A DNA stretch of 64,000 nt from Nitrospira sp. ST-bin5 (GCA_002083555.1 MSXN01000003.1:160346-224345); one strand, 5' to 3'. Positions 42,168 to 51,500 are shown, counted from the first letter of the stretch. Made by a program: numbers and translations. The notes: generated from the sequence alone by a model not told the origin.

Positions 42168-43514
42168 CTACATGGAGCGCATGAGTTGGGCCAATTGGCG
42201 CCGCCCCCCTGTCCCCGTCATGGCCTTTGCCAATTTCTTCGCCGACAAGAATTGCTTGATCAGGCGATTCACTTCCTGCACACTCGCGCCGCTGCCGCGA
42301 GCAATCCGCTTCTTCCGGCTGCCATTGATGATGGTATGGTCACGCCGCTCACGGGTCGTCATCGAGTCAATCATCGCCGTCACCCGCTTCATCTCGCGCT
42401 CCGGCTTGTCCCCCTCGATCACACTTTTCAACTTCTGTCCGCCCGGCAACATGCCGAGAATCTGCTCCAGTGAACCCAGCTTGTTCATCTGAGCCATCTG
42501 CTTGCGAAAATCCTCAAGCGTAAAGCTGTTACTGGTCAGGCGCTGCTGCGCTTCTTCGGCCTGTTCTTGCGTAAATGTCGCTTGCGCCTTTTCGATCAGC
42601 GAAAGGACGTCGCCCATCCCGAGGATTCGGGAGGCCATCCGATCGGGATGAAAGACTTCCAGGGCATCCAGTTTTTCGCCCACACCGAGAAACTTAATCG
42701 GCTTACCGGTGACTGCACGGATGGATAAGACCGCTCCACCACGAGCATCGCCTTCGACCTTCGTTAGGATCACCCCGGTGAGCCCCACCTTCTGATCGAA
42801 CTGGGTGGCCATCGTGACGGCATCCTGACCCGTCATGGCATCGGCCACCAGCAAAATCTCATGCGGCGCTACCGCCGTCTTCACGGCGACCAACTCTCCC
42901 ATCAACTCATCATCAATGTGCAGACGGCCGCCGGTATCGAGGACGACCAGGTCAAATCCCTGCTCGCGTCCACGCTCGACCCCGGCCTGGCAGATCCGCA
43001 CGACGTCCGACTGAGTGGCCTGCGCTTTGTCGACGCGATGAACCTCAATCCCAAGATCACGGCCAAGACTGCTGAGCTGATCGCCCGCAGCCGGTCGCCG
43101 CGGATCCGCGGCGACTAAGAGCACCCGCTTCCCCTGGCCCTTGAAAAGCCGCGCCAGCTTCCCGCAGGTCGTCGTTTTTCCGGCGCCTTGCAACCCGACC
43201 ATCATCACCACGGTGGGCGGTTGAGAATGGAGGGCCAAACCCGCCTTCTCACGGCCCATCATGTCACAGAGCTCATCCCACACCACTTTAACGACCTGAT
43301 GACCGGGCGTCAGGCTTTGCAGCACTTCCTGCCCGACCGCTTTGACGCGAACCCGTTCGATGAAATCCTTGACGATCTTGAAGTTCACATCGGCTTCGAG
43401 CAACGCCAGCCGGACTTCCTTCAAGGCTTCGCCGATATTCTGCTCCGTAAGCACACCTTGCCCACGAAGCTTCTTCAGGATTTTCTCGAACTTATCGCTC
43501 AGCGCATCCAGCAT
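42168..43514 (-). CDS. ffh: Signal recognition particle protein Ffh
   Basis: Ffh binds signal sequences of nascent membrane proteins and delivers the ribosome to FtsY. The 448-residue protein has the N-domain (about residues 1-85), the G-domain with GLQGAGKTTTCGKLARLF (P-loop), DPRRPAAGDQL, DTGGRLHID and TKVEGDARGGAVLS, and the Met-rich M-domain with SNSFTLEDFRKQMAQMNKLG and RKKRIARGSGASVQEVN (SRP RNA binding). It is the first gene of a long operon and has its own promoter about 85 bases upstream. Confidence 0.97.
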   Translation of the reverse strand: MLDALSDKFEKILKKLRGQGVLTEQNIGEALKEVRLALLEADVNFKIVKDFIERVRVKAVGQEVLQSLTPGHQVVKVVWDELCDMMGREKAGLALHSQPPTVVMMVGLQGAGKTTTCGKLARLFKGQGKRVLLVAADPRRPAAGDQLSSLGRDLGIEVHRVDKAQATQSDVVRICQAGVERGREQGFDLVVLDTGGRLHIDDELMGELVAVKTAVAPHEILLVADAMTGQDAVTMATQFDQKVGLTGVILTKVEGDARGGAVLSIRAVTGKPIKFLGVGEKLDALEVFHPDRMASRILGMGDVLSLIEKAQATFTQEQAEEAQQRLTSNSFTLEDFRKQMAQMNKLGSLEQILGMLPGGQKLKSVIEGDKPEREMKRVTAMIDSMTTRERRDHTIINGSRKKRIARGSGASVQEVNRLIKQFLSAKKLAKAMTGTGGRRQLAQLMRSM

Positions 43515-43597
43515 GGGGCCCCAAAGAAAAAGGCAACCGAAGTCTCAATCAAGTTCTCCGATTGCCTCGTAAAACCTAAGGAAAGAGCATCGGGCAG

Positions 43598-43625
43598 TGT
43601 ATAGAAACCGGTCCGGCGAAGTCAA
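43598..43625 (-). promoter_or_regulatory. Promoter of the ffh-rpsP-rimM-trmD-rplS operon
   Basis: On the minus strand, TTGACT (43625-43620) and TATACA (43603-43598) are spaced by 16 bases, each matching five of six consensus bases. The leader to the ffh ATG would be about 77 bases. It stands back to back with the plus-strand promoter at 43649-43677. Confidence 0.7.
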
Positions 43626-43638
43626 GATATCCGAAGCC

Positions 43639-43677
43639 ATCGGATTTGTTGACAGACCCGACACCATCCGATATGGT
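43639..43677 (+). promoter_or_regulatory. Promoter of the DUF4321 gene with a flanking inverted repeat
   Basis: A perfect TTGACA (43649-43654), a 17-base spacer and TATGGT (43672-43677) form a good promoter. An inverted repeat, ATCGGAT (43639-43645) with ATCCGAT (43666-43672), brackets the -35 box and touches the -10 box, so a repressor dimer could block this promoter. Its left arm lies between the two divergent promoters. No protein that would bind it can be named. Confidence 0.65.
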
Positions 43678-43726
43678 GCCCTCAGTCGACTTCGGTTGGA
43701 TCTACATCAGGGAGCGTACATCGCGC

Positions 43727-43987
43727 GTGAGAAAGTCACCCTGGGTTCTTCTCATTTTCGTACTCATCGGCGGGCTACTCGGCGGAATTCTCGGAGAAAT
43801 TCTGCATGTGATGGCGCCGCAGGGTAACATTCAGAGTATCTTCTCCACGCATTTCACCCCCGGAATCAGCCCTCCCCTCACGATCGACCTGGTGCTCATC
43901 AAGTTCACGATCGGATTCAGCATCAAGGTGAACCTACTGAGCATCCTTGGCATGTTTATCGGAGTCTACCTCTACAAGCACGTTTAA
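43727..43987 (+). CDS. DUF4321-domain small membrane protein
   Basis: The 86-residue product begins at GTG 43727 with RKSPWVLLIFVLIGGLLGGI, a first membrane helix, and ends with a second one (VNLLSILGMFIGVYLYKHV). These match the small DUF4321 family, which has no known function. In-frame upstream ATGs at 43646 and 43673 lie inside the predicted promoter, so the GTG downstream of AGGGAG (43709-43714) was chosen although its spacing of 12 bases is long. Its last 4 bases overlap the end of uvrB. Confidence 0.7.
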   Translation: MRKSPWVLLIFVLIGGLLGGILGEILHVMAPQGNIQSIFSTHFTPGISPPLTIDLVLIKFTIGFSIKVNLLSILGMFIGVYLYKHV

Positions 43988-45981
43988 GCCTTCAGATCCA
44001 AATCCCTCAGCCTCAATGCCCTGATCTGATTGCGCAATTCTGCTGCACGCTCAAACGCCAGCTCCTTGGCTGCCGCCTTCATCTCGCCTTCCAACCGAAG
44101 AATCACCTGCCCCACGGTTTCGTCTTTGCCATAGGGCTCCATGGTCTCGGCCGCCAGATCCAGCTGGACATAATCCAGCTCGGCTACCGCATACTCCAAC
44201 GCAGGAATCTCTTTTTTAATACTGGCCGGGGTAATCCCATGGGCCGAGTTATACTCAGCCTGGATCAGACGCCGGCGAGTCGTCTCTCCCATGGCGACTT
44301 TCATCGACTCTGTGATGATATCGCCATAAAACACCACGCGCCCCTCAACATTTCTTGCCGCACGCCCGGCCGTTTGGATCAGAGACCGATAGGATCGCAG
44401 ATAGCCCTCCTTGTCTGCATCAAGAATAGCCACCAGCGTCACCTCGGGCAGATCCAGCCCTTCCCGCAGGAGATTGATTCCCACTAGCACGTCGAAGACC
44501 CCGCGGCGCAAGTCGCGGATGATCTCAGCCCGCTCAAGCGTTTTGATATCGGAGTGAAGGTACCGCACCTTCAGCCCCAACTCGTGATAATACTCGCTGA
44601 GATCTTCCGCCATCCGCTTGGTGAGGGTCGTCACCAATACGCGACCGCCTTTGGCGACCTCTTTTCTCACCTCTCCTAGGAGATGATCCACTTGTCCCTT
44701 TGCCGGTTGCACCTCAATGCAGGGATCCATCAACCCGGTCGGCCGAATAATCTGTTCGACCACCGCACCCGCCGCATGCTCCAGCTCGTAATTCCCCAGC
44801 GTCGCCGACACATAGATCACCTGATTCAGAATCCGTTCGAACTCCTCGAACTTAAGGGGTCGGTTATCGATGGCCGATGGCAACCGAAACCCGTAGTCCA
44901 CCAGCGTCCGCTTCCGTGAATAGTCACCCGCATACATCCCGCCCACCTGTGAAACCGTGGCATGCGACTCATCGATGATCATGAGAAAGTCTTTGGGGAA
45001 GTAGTCGATGAGCGTCGGAGGAGCCTCACCAGGAGCCCGGCCGCTCAGATGGCGGGAATAATTTTCGATGCCGTGGCAGTACCCCATGGCACGGATCATT
45101 TCGAGGTCGAACTTCGTCCGCTGCGCGATGCGCTGCGCCTCGACCAGCTGCTTGTGCTTCTGAAAATAGAGGACGCGCTCATCGAGCTCTTCCTCGATCC
45201 CGGTGATCGCTCGCTCGTACCGATCCGGCGCAATCAAATAGTGGGTATTGGGATAGATCGGCACTTTGGGCAATTTACCCAGCGATTTCCCGGTCAACGG
45301 ATCAATCTCGTGGATCGCATCGATCACATCGCCGAACAGTTCGATCCGAACCGAGACCGCATCGCTGGCAGCCGGGAATATTTCAATGACATCCCCGCGC
45401 GCACGGAACGTCCCGCGATGAAAATCGACATCATTCCGCGCATATTGAATCTCGACAAGCTTCGCCAGAATCTTCTCGCGCCGAATTTCCATCCCCACTT
45501 CGAGATACAACAACATGCCATGGTAAATCTCCGGCGAACCCAGGCCGTAAATGCACGAGACCGACGAGACGATGATGACGTCGTTCCGCTCTAACAAGGA
45601 CCGGGTCGCCGAGTGGCGCATCTGATCGATGGCGTCGTTGATCGACGCATCCTTGGCAATGTAGGTATCCGTCTGGGGAAGGTAGGCTTCCGGCTGGTAA
45701 TAGTCGTAGTAACTGATGAAGTACTCGACGGCGTTCTGTGGGAAAAACTGTTTGAACTCCTGGTACAACTGCCCGGCCAAGGTCTTGTTATGCACCAGCA
45801 CGAGCGTCGGCTTCTGAACCTGCTCAATCAGGTTCGCCATCGTAAAAGTCTTACCCGATCCCGTCACTCCGAGAAGGGCTTGATGCTTTCTGCCGGCACG
45901 AACGCCGGTCGTCAGCTTGGCAATCGCCTCGGGCTGATGACCACAGGGATGAAACGGGGCTTCGAGCTTGAACGGCGGCAC
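43984..45981 (-). CDS. uvrB: Excinuclease ABC subunit B
   Basis: UvrB is the damage-verifying helicase-like subunit of nucleotide excision repair. The 665-residue sequence shows LLGVTGSGKTFTMANLI (Walker A), the beta-hairpin region EYFISYYDYYQPEAYLPQTD, FLMIIDESHATVSQVGGMYA, VGINLLREGLDLPEVTLVAI and QTAGRAARN, with the C-terminal UVR domain (LEGEMKAAAKELAFERAAEL). GTG 45981 has GGAGG 5 bases upstream. A UvrA-type gene is located separately at 57.2 kb. Confidence 0.97.
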   Translation of the reverse strand: MPPFKLEAPFHPCGHQPEAIAKLTTGVRAGRKHQALLGVTGSGKTFTMANLIEQVQKPTLVLVHNKTLAGQLYQEFKQFFPQNAVEYFISYYDYYQPEAYLPQTDTYIAKDASINDAIDQMRHSATRSLLERNDVIIVSSVSCIYGLGSPEIYHGMLLYLEVGMEIRREKILAKLVEIQYARNDVDFHRGTFRARGDVIEIFPAASDAVSVRIELFGDVIDAIHEIDPLTGKSLGKLPKVPIYPNTHYLIAPDRYERAITGIEEELDERVLYFQKHKQLVEAQRIAQRTKFDLEMIRAMGYCHGIENYSRHLSGRAPGEAPPTLIDYFPKDFLMIIDESHATVSQVGGMYAGDYSRKRTLVDYGFRLPSAIDNRPLKFEEFERILNQVIYVSATLGNYELEHAAGAVVEQIIRPTGLMDPCIEVQPAKGQVDHLLGEVRKEVAKGGRVLVTTLTKRMAEDLSEYYHELGLKVRYLHSDIKTLERAEIIRDLRRGVFDVLVGINLLREGLDLPEVTLVAILDADKEGYLRSYRSLIQTAGRAARNVEGRVVFYGDIITESMKVAMGETTRRRLIQAEYNSAHGITPASIKKEIPALEYAVAELDYVQLDLAAETMEPYGKDETVGQVILRLEGEMKAAAKELAFERAAELRNQIRALRLRDLDLKA

Positions 45982-46048
45982 AGGGACCTCCGGCGGTCAT
46001 CTTATCAAAAACACCATATCTGCACGACCGGCGCGGGGAGCGAGGAAT

Positions 46049-46082
46049 AAAAAAGGGCTGCCGGAAACTCCGGCAGCCCTTT
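46049..46082 (-). terminator. Rho-independent terminator after the RRM protein gene
   Basis: The minus strand reads a perfect 14-base stem (46082-46069 pairing with 46065-46052) with a 3-base loop, followed by six T (46054-46049, overlapping the stem base). It lies 30 bases beyond the stop of the RNA-binding protein gene and before the uvrB start, so it separates these two transcripts. Confidence 0.9.
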
Positions 46083-46111
46083 CATGCATGCACTAAGAGG
46101 TCGTGACCGGT

Positions 46112-46426
46112 TTAGTACCGACCGCCGCCACCACCACCGAATCCGCCACGCCCACCGCCGCCGCCACCGGTACGTGGCTCCTGAGGACGGGCTTCATTCA
46201 CAGTCAAAGTCCGGCCGCCCAGCTGCGTGCCGTTCAACGCGGTAATCGCCGCCTGCGCTTCGCTGTCAGACGACATTTCCACGAAACCGAATCCACGGGA
46301 CTGACCCGTGAACTTGTCCGTGATGATGCGTGACGACGTCACGGCTCCGTGCACAGCGAACAAATCGCTCAGCTGTTGCTCGGTTGTTGAGTAGGGCAAT
46401 CCACCGACGTAAATCTTCGAACCCAT
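46112..46426 (-). CDS. Glycine-rich RNA-binding protein (RRM domain)
   Basis: The 104-residue protein is one RNA-recognition motif with RNP2 KIYVGGLPY (residues 4-12) and RNP1 SRGFGFVEM (about 44-52), followed by a Gly/Arg-rich tail (GGGGGGRGGFGGGGGGRY). Such proteins act as RNA chaperones in bacteria, often in the cold. AAAGGAGG lies just upstream of the ATG. It has a long leader with a stem-loop and a strong terminator, so it is a single-gene transcript. Confidence 0.92.
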   Translation of the reverse strand: MGSKIYVGGLPYSTTEQQLSDLFAVHGAVTSSRIITDKFTGQSRGFGFVEMSSDSEAQAAITALNGTQLGGRTLTVNEARPQEPRTGGGGGGRGGFGGGGGGRY

Positions 46427-46587
46427 GGGGTTCCTCCTTTGAGAAAATGGTGTTGTGTTGGACTCGAGAACGGAGGAAGGAAGGAATGGGCCGAAGACGT
46501 CAACACAGCGGCGGCTTAGCTCTGGCTTCCGATCAAATTCCCGGGCACAACCATAACAACATCGATTCAGGCCTTGTCACATTCAAT

Positions 46588-46617
46588 GCTTGATTGCCAG
46601 GCCTCTCGCAATCAAGC
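46588..46617 (-). promoter_or_regulatory. Stem-loop in the leader of the RRM gene
   Basis: GCTTGATTGC (46588-46597) and GCAATCAAGC (46608-46617) form a perfect 10-base stem with a 10-base loop. It is not followed by a T-run on either strand, so it is not a terminator. It lies about 160 bases upstream of the RRM start. A weak TTGCCT / TAGCAT pair with 18-base spacing lies just upstream of it on the minus strand. A leader hairpin that stabilises or regulates the message is plausible but unproven. Confidence 0.45.
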
Positions 46618-46687
46618 AAGGCGATGCTACTCCAGCAAACTGAGAAAAGGCAAGCAGAGAATCAAATGGCTCATAGCGATATCCCGT

Positions 46688-47464
46688 TCAATAGGCGGCC
46701 GGTGAAGAAAGTGGCCGATGGGAGAACAGGGGCACTGCATGCAACGTGTCGAAAAACCAGGATGTTTTCCCTTGCATCACCACGCCGACTTGACCGGTCC
46801 CCAGCATCTGATCCTCTACCGAGAGCACCAATACTCCGTCGACAAATGCCTCGATAAAATCTTTGCTGACAATCGTGTTCCGTTGAACCCGAAGGCTATG
46901 CCAATCGATAGGTTTCAGCGTCACGGCTGTCTGACCCAATATCGTGACCACTCCCTCAATCACACGGATGACCTGTGCGCGCTTTGCCCCAAGCTCAACG
47001 AGAGCCGCATAAAAGTTTTGTGCATCCCGCAAGGCAAACACAAATCCGCCCACACCGGCCACTCCATCGGCTGACCGAATACGCATCGTGAGATCCGGAT
47101 ACTCGTATTCAAGTCCCTGCGCGATCAGCAGCCGGAAGCAGGTGCTATCCTCGCAGGCAGACGTCCCCATCACCACATTCGGAGCGGACGGAGCTGTGTC
47201 ATCGGCTTCTACCGACCAGCTCGCCGAGACCCCAGCCCCAGAGGACAGCGGAACAAAACCTCCGGGGATGCTTTTGGTTGCATCCTTGTCGAATGTCCAC
47301 TTATGGAAGAGGCCGCCGGTCGCCTGCTGCTTCAGATTCGCTTCCTTCTCCTCATGGTTCTCACGGGGGACCGCCGACACCGGCTCAACCCCCGCCAAGA
47401 GAACCACCGCCACACAGAGACTGAGCGACAGCGTTGCTCGAATGTTCTGAGCTATCACACGCAT
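46688..47464 (-). CDS. Secreted beta-rich protein resembling DUF1080/concanavalin-type domains, unknown function
   Basis: The 258-residue product from ATG 47464 has a Sec signal (LSLSLCVAVVLLAGVEPVSA) and a mature domain that is beta-rich: LFHKWTFDKDATKSIPGGFV, DLTMRIRSADGVAGVGGFVF and WHSLRVQRNTIVSKDFIEAF. The layout (whole-protein jelly roll with a KPIDWHSLRV-type strand) recalls 3-keto-disaccharide-hydrolase-like domains, but no catalytic residue is assigned. An alternative ATG lies at 47491. It is 41 bases downstream of the gene at 47506 and could share its transcript. Confidence 0.6.
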   Translation of the reverse strand: MRVIAQNIRATLSLSLCVAVVLLAGVEPVSAVPRENHEEKEANLKQQATGGLFHKWTFDKDATKSIPGGFVPLSSGAGVSASWSVEADDTAPSAPNVVMGTSACEDSTCFRLLIAQGLEYEYPDLTMRIRSADGVAGVGGFVFALRDAQNFYAALVELGAKRAQVIRVIEGVVTILGQTAVTLKPIDWHSLRVQRNTIVSKDFIEAFVDGVLVLSVEDQMLGTGQVGVVMQGKTSWFFDTLHAVPLFSHRPLSSPAAY

Positions 47465-47505
47465 GGTCCTGAGAACCTCCCGCTTGATCATTTCTGATCC
47501 ACCAG

Positions 47506-47775
47506 CTATGGCTTCGAACCCGTCTCAGAGTTCCGCCGCATACTTACGATATCCCGCTGCAACCGATCCCGCTCGGCCAAAATCCGCTTCCGCCGCTGCC
47601 AACGATCCCACGTCCACCATCGAAGCTTCTGGGCAAACGCCACGGACGGAGGGGCCGAGCTACCGCCCGGAGCATGCTGAAAATCATACCCCTGATGATC
47701 GCCGCGGTTTTCGAAAAACCGCTTATAGAGGTGCTCGTACAGGCCCTGTCCAGATTCGCCGCCAGCCACAGGCAC
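47506..47775 (-). CDS. Small basic hypothetical protein
   Basis: The 89-residue product is Arg/Trp/Gln-rich at the C-terminus (LRWWTWDRWQRRKRILAERD), and has an N-terminal segment GLYEHLYKRFFENRGDHQGY. No known family is recognised. The frame sits 6 bases after the DUF255 gene with no overlapping stronger ORF, so it is likely a real cotranscribed gene rather than a shadow. Confidence 0.5.
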   Translation of the reverse strand: MPVAGGESGQGLYEHLYKRFFENRGDHQGYDFQHAPGGSSAPPSVAFAQKLRWWTWDRWQRRKRILAERDRLQRDIVSMRRNSETGSKP

Positions 47776-47781
47776 TCCTTT

Positions 47782-49848
47782 CTACAAAAGCGATTCCAAT
47801 TGAGCGCTCTCCGTCACCGGCGCCGAGCAGGTGAACTGCTGGCAGACATACGCGGTCGCCTGCCCGTTCACGCTCACCTTCCCCGCCGCCAAAGGTAGCT
47901 CGCCCTCTTTTCCCCGTCGTGCCTCGTCAATGACCAGGAGAATCTTGTTCGGCACATACCGCTGATGCAAGGTGGCCAGGAGCGACTCCGTCTGTGGCTT
48001 GCCCCGTGCCCCCACAATCACCACTTCTTTCGGTTTGGACAACAGGAGATCCAACCCGCATAGAAGCCCGGATGCGCCGTAGGCATTCTGGTCCATCAAC
48101 TGACGAAACACCCGCAATGTCTGCTCGGCGCGATCATAATACGTCCGTTCCCCCGTCAAAGAAAAGAGGCGAATCAGCACCTGCACCGCCACCGCATTGC
48201 CGGACGGCATCGCGCTATCCGTGCCGGACTTCATTCGATGGATGAGCGTCTCGTGGTCCTTGGCCGTGAAAAAGAACCCGCCGAGGCCTTCGTCCCAGAA
48301 GTGCGTCAGCATACCATCCGCCACGACCTGAGCCTGCTCCAAATACCAGCCATGCGACGTCGTCTCGAAGGCATCGAGTAACGCCGCCGCCAGATAGGCA
48401 TAGTCATCAAGATAGCCGGCAATCCGGCCGCTCCCGCCGGCGACCGTGCGGGATACGCGACCGTCGGCAATGGCGTAGTCGAGCAAGAACGTCAAGGCCT
48501 GCTCGGCCGATGACAGGTACCACGGAGTTCCGAAGGTTTGGTAGGCATCAAGAAAAGCCGAAACCGCGAGAGCATTCCAGCTCGTGAGAATATTTTCATC
48601 CCGTTGGGGTTTCACTCGCTGCTCGCGGGCAGCCAACAATTTCTTCCTGGCCGGACGCAGTGTCGCCTCGAGCTGCTCCTGAGCCTCAGCGGACGATCCA
48701 GAGTCCCCCAGCCGATTCAAGACCGTCTTCCCTTCGAAATTGCCGCCGTCCGTTACGCCATAGGCGCGGCAGAACATCTCGCCCAACTCCTGTCCAAGCA
48801 CGGCCAGAATTTCCGCCTGGTCCCAGACAAAGAACCGGCCTTCCTCACCTTCACTATCGGCGTCCTGCGCAGCGAAAAAGGCGCCGTCCGCATGCGCCAG
48901 TTCCCGACGCGTCCATTCGAGCGTCTCTTCGACCACCTGGCGGAACCGCGCCTCTTTCGTCAGCCGCCAGCCATCGAGATAGATGCGAACCAATTGCGCA
49001 TTGTCATAGAGCATCTTTTCGAAATGTGGGATGAGCCACAGCCCATCGACCGAATACCGGTGGAACCCGCCGCCGAGATGATCGTAGATCCCGCCGGCCG
49101 CCATCTTTCGCAACTGCAGCAAGACCTTCTCTTGAGCCGTCACGTCCTTCGAGCGATAGGTGTGGCGCAACAACAGGCTGAGCGGGGGCACCGTGGGGAA
49201 TTTCGGCCCTTCTCCAAATCCGCCGTGGACCGGATCAAAGAAGAGACTCAAGTCTTTCACGCCGTCATTCAGCAAAGTATCCGTAAGCGGCTCAGAGGAA
49301 GGCTGATGCGTACTCACCCGGGCCAAGCCCGCCTTCACCCGCTCGACGTTTTTCACCACATCGTCACGGTGATTCCGGTAGGCATCCAGGACTCCTTGCA
49401 ACACTTGCGGAAATCCAGGCAGATTGTGTCGCGACACGGGAGGGAAGTAGGTCCCGCCGTAAAACGGTTCCTGATCGGGCGTGAGGAACATGGTCAGCGG
49501 CCAGCCGCCTCCCCGCCCCAGAAACACCTGCGCGGCCTTCTGATAAATATCATCGAGATCAGGACGTTCCTCCCGATCCACTTTCACACTGACGAAGTAT
49601 TCATTGAGCACGGCCGCAATCTCACGATTCTCGAAAGATTCGTGAGACATGACATGGCACCAGTGGCAGGCCGAGTAGCCGATCGACAGGAGGATCGGCT
49701 TATCTTCAGCCTTGGCTTTGGCCAAGGCCTCCGGCCCCCAGGCGTACCAGTCGACAGGATTCAGCGCATGCTGCCTGAGATAGGGGCTGGATTCAGTGAT
49801 GAGACGGTTGGGAAACGAATCGGCCTGCGTCATGGTGCGTATCAACAT
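47782..49848 (-). CDS. Thioredoxin-domain protein, DUF255 (YyaL/SSP411 family)
   Basis: The 688-residue protein has an N-terminal thioredoxin-like domain with NRLITESSPYLRQHALNPVD, SIGYSACHWCHVMSHESFEN (Cys61 and Cys64) and WPLTMFLTPDQEPFYGGTYF. A long alpha-toroid region like six-hairpin glycosidases follows (YDHLGGGFHRYSVDGLWLIP, HFEKMLYDNAQLVRIYLDGW, SWNALAVSAFLDAYQTFG). Family members are widespread and have no settled biochemical role. ATG 49848 or 49833 could start it. It lies upstream of the small gene at 47506 and divergent from the M28 peptidase. Confidence 0.92.
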   Translation of the reverse strand: MLIRTMTQADSFPNRLITESSPYLRQHALNPVDWYAWGPEALAKAKAEDKPILLSIGYSACHWCHVMSHESFENREIAAVLNEYFVSVKVDREERPDLDDIYQKAAQVFLGRGGGWPLTMFLTPDQEPFYGGTYFPPVSRHNLPGFPQVLQGVLDAYRNHRDDVVKNVERVKAGLARVSTHQPSSEPLTDTLLNDGVKDLSLFFDPVHGGFGEGPKFPTVPPLSLLLRHTYRSKDVTAQEKVLLQLRKMAAGGIYDHLGGGFHRYSVDGLWLIPHFEKMLYDNAQLVRIYLDGWRLTKEARFRQVVEETLEWTRRELAHADGAFFAAQDADSEGEEGRFFVWDQAEILAVLGQELGEMFCRAYGVTDGGNFEGKTVLNRLGDSGSSAEAQEQLEATLRPARKKLLAAREQRVKPQRDENILTSWNALAVSAFLDAYQTFGTPWYLSSAEQALTFLLDYAIADGRVSRTVAGGSGRIAGYLDDYAYLAAALLDAFETTSHGWYLEQAQVVADGMLTHFWDEGLGGFFFTAKDHETLIHRMKSGTDSAMPSGNAVAVQVLIRLFSLTGERTYYDRAEQTLRVFRQLMDQNAYGASGLLCGLDLLLSKPKEVVIVGARGKPQTESLLATLHQRYVPNKILLVIDEARRGKEGELPLAAGKVSVNGQATAYVCQQFTCSAPVTESAQLESLL

Positions 49849-49948
49849 TCTCCGTGACGAATAGTACCTGGCTCAACCCCGCGGTGCAACCCGCTTGGCC
49901 CCCTGTGCTATCATCTTCTTCGGAATCGCGACAGGACGGGGGACCGAG

Positions 49949-51484
49949 ATGACAAGCAGCCTGACCATAGCATTTCTTGCAACCTGCCGCATGGCCCTCT
50001 GTATCATCATCATGTGTCTGATCAGTGCCGAACCAGCGCCTGCGCAGTCATCCGACGCAGGACTTCAGGCATCCCTGGGCACCCTCTCTACCGAACGGAT
50101 GCTGGCCGACATTCGGACATTGAGCGCCCCCACATTCAACGGGCGCCTGGCCGGCAGCGACGACGATGTGCAATCAGCTAAATGGGTGGCACAGGAACTA
50201 GCCGCAACGACTCTCCAACTTCCCCCTATCATGAACGGCTCGCTCATGTTTCCCTTTGTCAGTGGAAAGCACGGCACACCGCTCGGCGTGATGGCCTCGA
50301 TCATCCCAACGTCAACGATCCAGCCGGATCCAGAGCTTCGAATCGGCAGCGTCGACCAGATGACTATCTCCAGTCTCGGCGTCGATTATCTGCCGGTATT
50401 CGACTCGCCTGCCGCTCACATACAGAGCCGCATCAGCTTCGTGGGCTATGGGATCGTCGATCCCGCTCGCGGCATCGATGACTACGCAGGCGTGGATGTC
50501 GCCAATCGCATCGTCCTCTTCCTGCGTGGTAAACCGGATCACTACCCGAAACCGGTCAGCCATGCCGACAAGGTTCGACTCGCACGAGACCACGGAGCTC
50601 TCGCCTACTTGACCGCGACAGGACCGATTCTCAACCCCTATGAAGCCCGGCGCGGTGTCACGGGAAAGCCCAGCGCATTCTACGGACAACTCCCTCCCGA
50701 TCATGCCATCCCCGGCGCATGGATCAGCACGGCGCTCGCAGAACAGATCCTTGCCACGCCGAGCGACGCAGATCGCCTTCGTCATCTTCAGGAACAGCTC
50801 AATAAGAATGGTTTGTCCCGCGCAACACAAACGGATCACTACGCCGCGCTCCGCTGGAACACCGTGACTCAGGAAGGCCTGCTCACAAACGTGATCGGTA
50901 TGCTCCCCGGCACCGGTCCGGACACCATCATCATCGGGGCCCATCGCGATCACTTCGGCCGACCGGCGGGGTTGCTCTTCCCCGGGGCAGACGACAATGC
51001 CTCAGGCACCGCTGTGATGTTGGAAGTGGCGCGCGCATTGGCGAAATCAGACCTGCGCCCGCAGCGCACGATCCTGTTTGCATCCTTTAGCGGCGAAGAA
51101 CGCGACCTGCTCGGCTCGCGCCTCTATGTAGCCCGCCCGGTCGTGCCACTCGCCTCAACCAAAGCCATGATCAACATCGACCATGCCGGAGTCGGCAATG
51201 GACGATTGACGATCGGGGTAACAGGGCTTGAGAAAACCGTGGCGCAGCAGGCAGGAGAGCCGGCAGGACTCGCCTCCAAACTCGATCTCTATGGATTCTT
51301 TCCGGGAGGCGACCACGTCCCGTTTAAAGAAGCCGGCGTGCCAACCGTGACCGTCGTCAGCGGCGGGATCCATCCCCACTATCATCAGCCGACCGATACG
51401 GCCGATACCATCAGTCCTGACATCCTTATGACAGCAGCACGCTACGTCCTGTCACTAGCGTGGCAATTGGCAACTGAACCGTGA
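49949..51484 (+). CDS. M28-family metallopeptidase, exported
   Basis: The 511-residue protein has a signal region (ATCRMALCIIIMCLISAEPA) and a PA-type middle domain (FVGYGIVDPARGIDDYAGVD, IVLFLRGKPDH). The M28 catalytic part keeps all zinc-binding motifs: IIIGAHRDHFG, GADDNASGTAVMLEVAR, ASFSGEERDLLGSRLYV, MINIDHAGVG and GGIHPHYHQPTDTADTI. It is probably a periplasmic or secreted aminopeptidase, though the exact substrate is unknown. ATG 49949 with GGGGGACCGAG upstream is favoured over the upstream start at 49895. Confidence 0.9.
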   Translation: MTSSLTIAFLATCRMALCIIIMCLISAEPAPAQSSDAGLQASLGTLSTERMLADIRTLSAPTFNGRLAGSDDDVQSAKWVAQELAATTLQLPPIMNGSLMFPFVSGKHGTPLGVMASIIPTSTIQPDPELRIGSVDQMTISSLGVDYLPVFDSPAAHIQSRISFVGYGIVDPARGIDDYAGVDVANRIVLFLRGKPDHYPKPVSHADKVRLARDHGALAYLTATGPILNPYEARRGVTGKPSAFYGQLPPDHAIPGAWISTALAEQILATPSDADRLRHLQEQLNKNGLSRATQTDHYAALRWNTVTQEGLLTNVIGMLPGTGPDTIIIGAHRDHFGRPAGLLFPGADDNASGTAVMLEVARALAKSDLRPQRTILFASFSGEERDLLGSRLYVARPVVPLASTKAMINIDHAGVGNGRLTIGVTGLEKTVAQQAGEPAGLASKLDLYGFFPGGDHVPFKEAGVPTVTVVSGGIHPHYHQPTDTADTISPDILMTAARYVLSLAWQLATEP

Positions 51485-51500
51485 ATGTAATCGGTAGGTA

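Noticed and set aside
48538..49857. 439-codon plus-strand frame opposite the DUF255 gene
   Set aside because: It is the antisense shadow of a strongly conserved protein; its translation has no signal, family motif or ribosome site.
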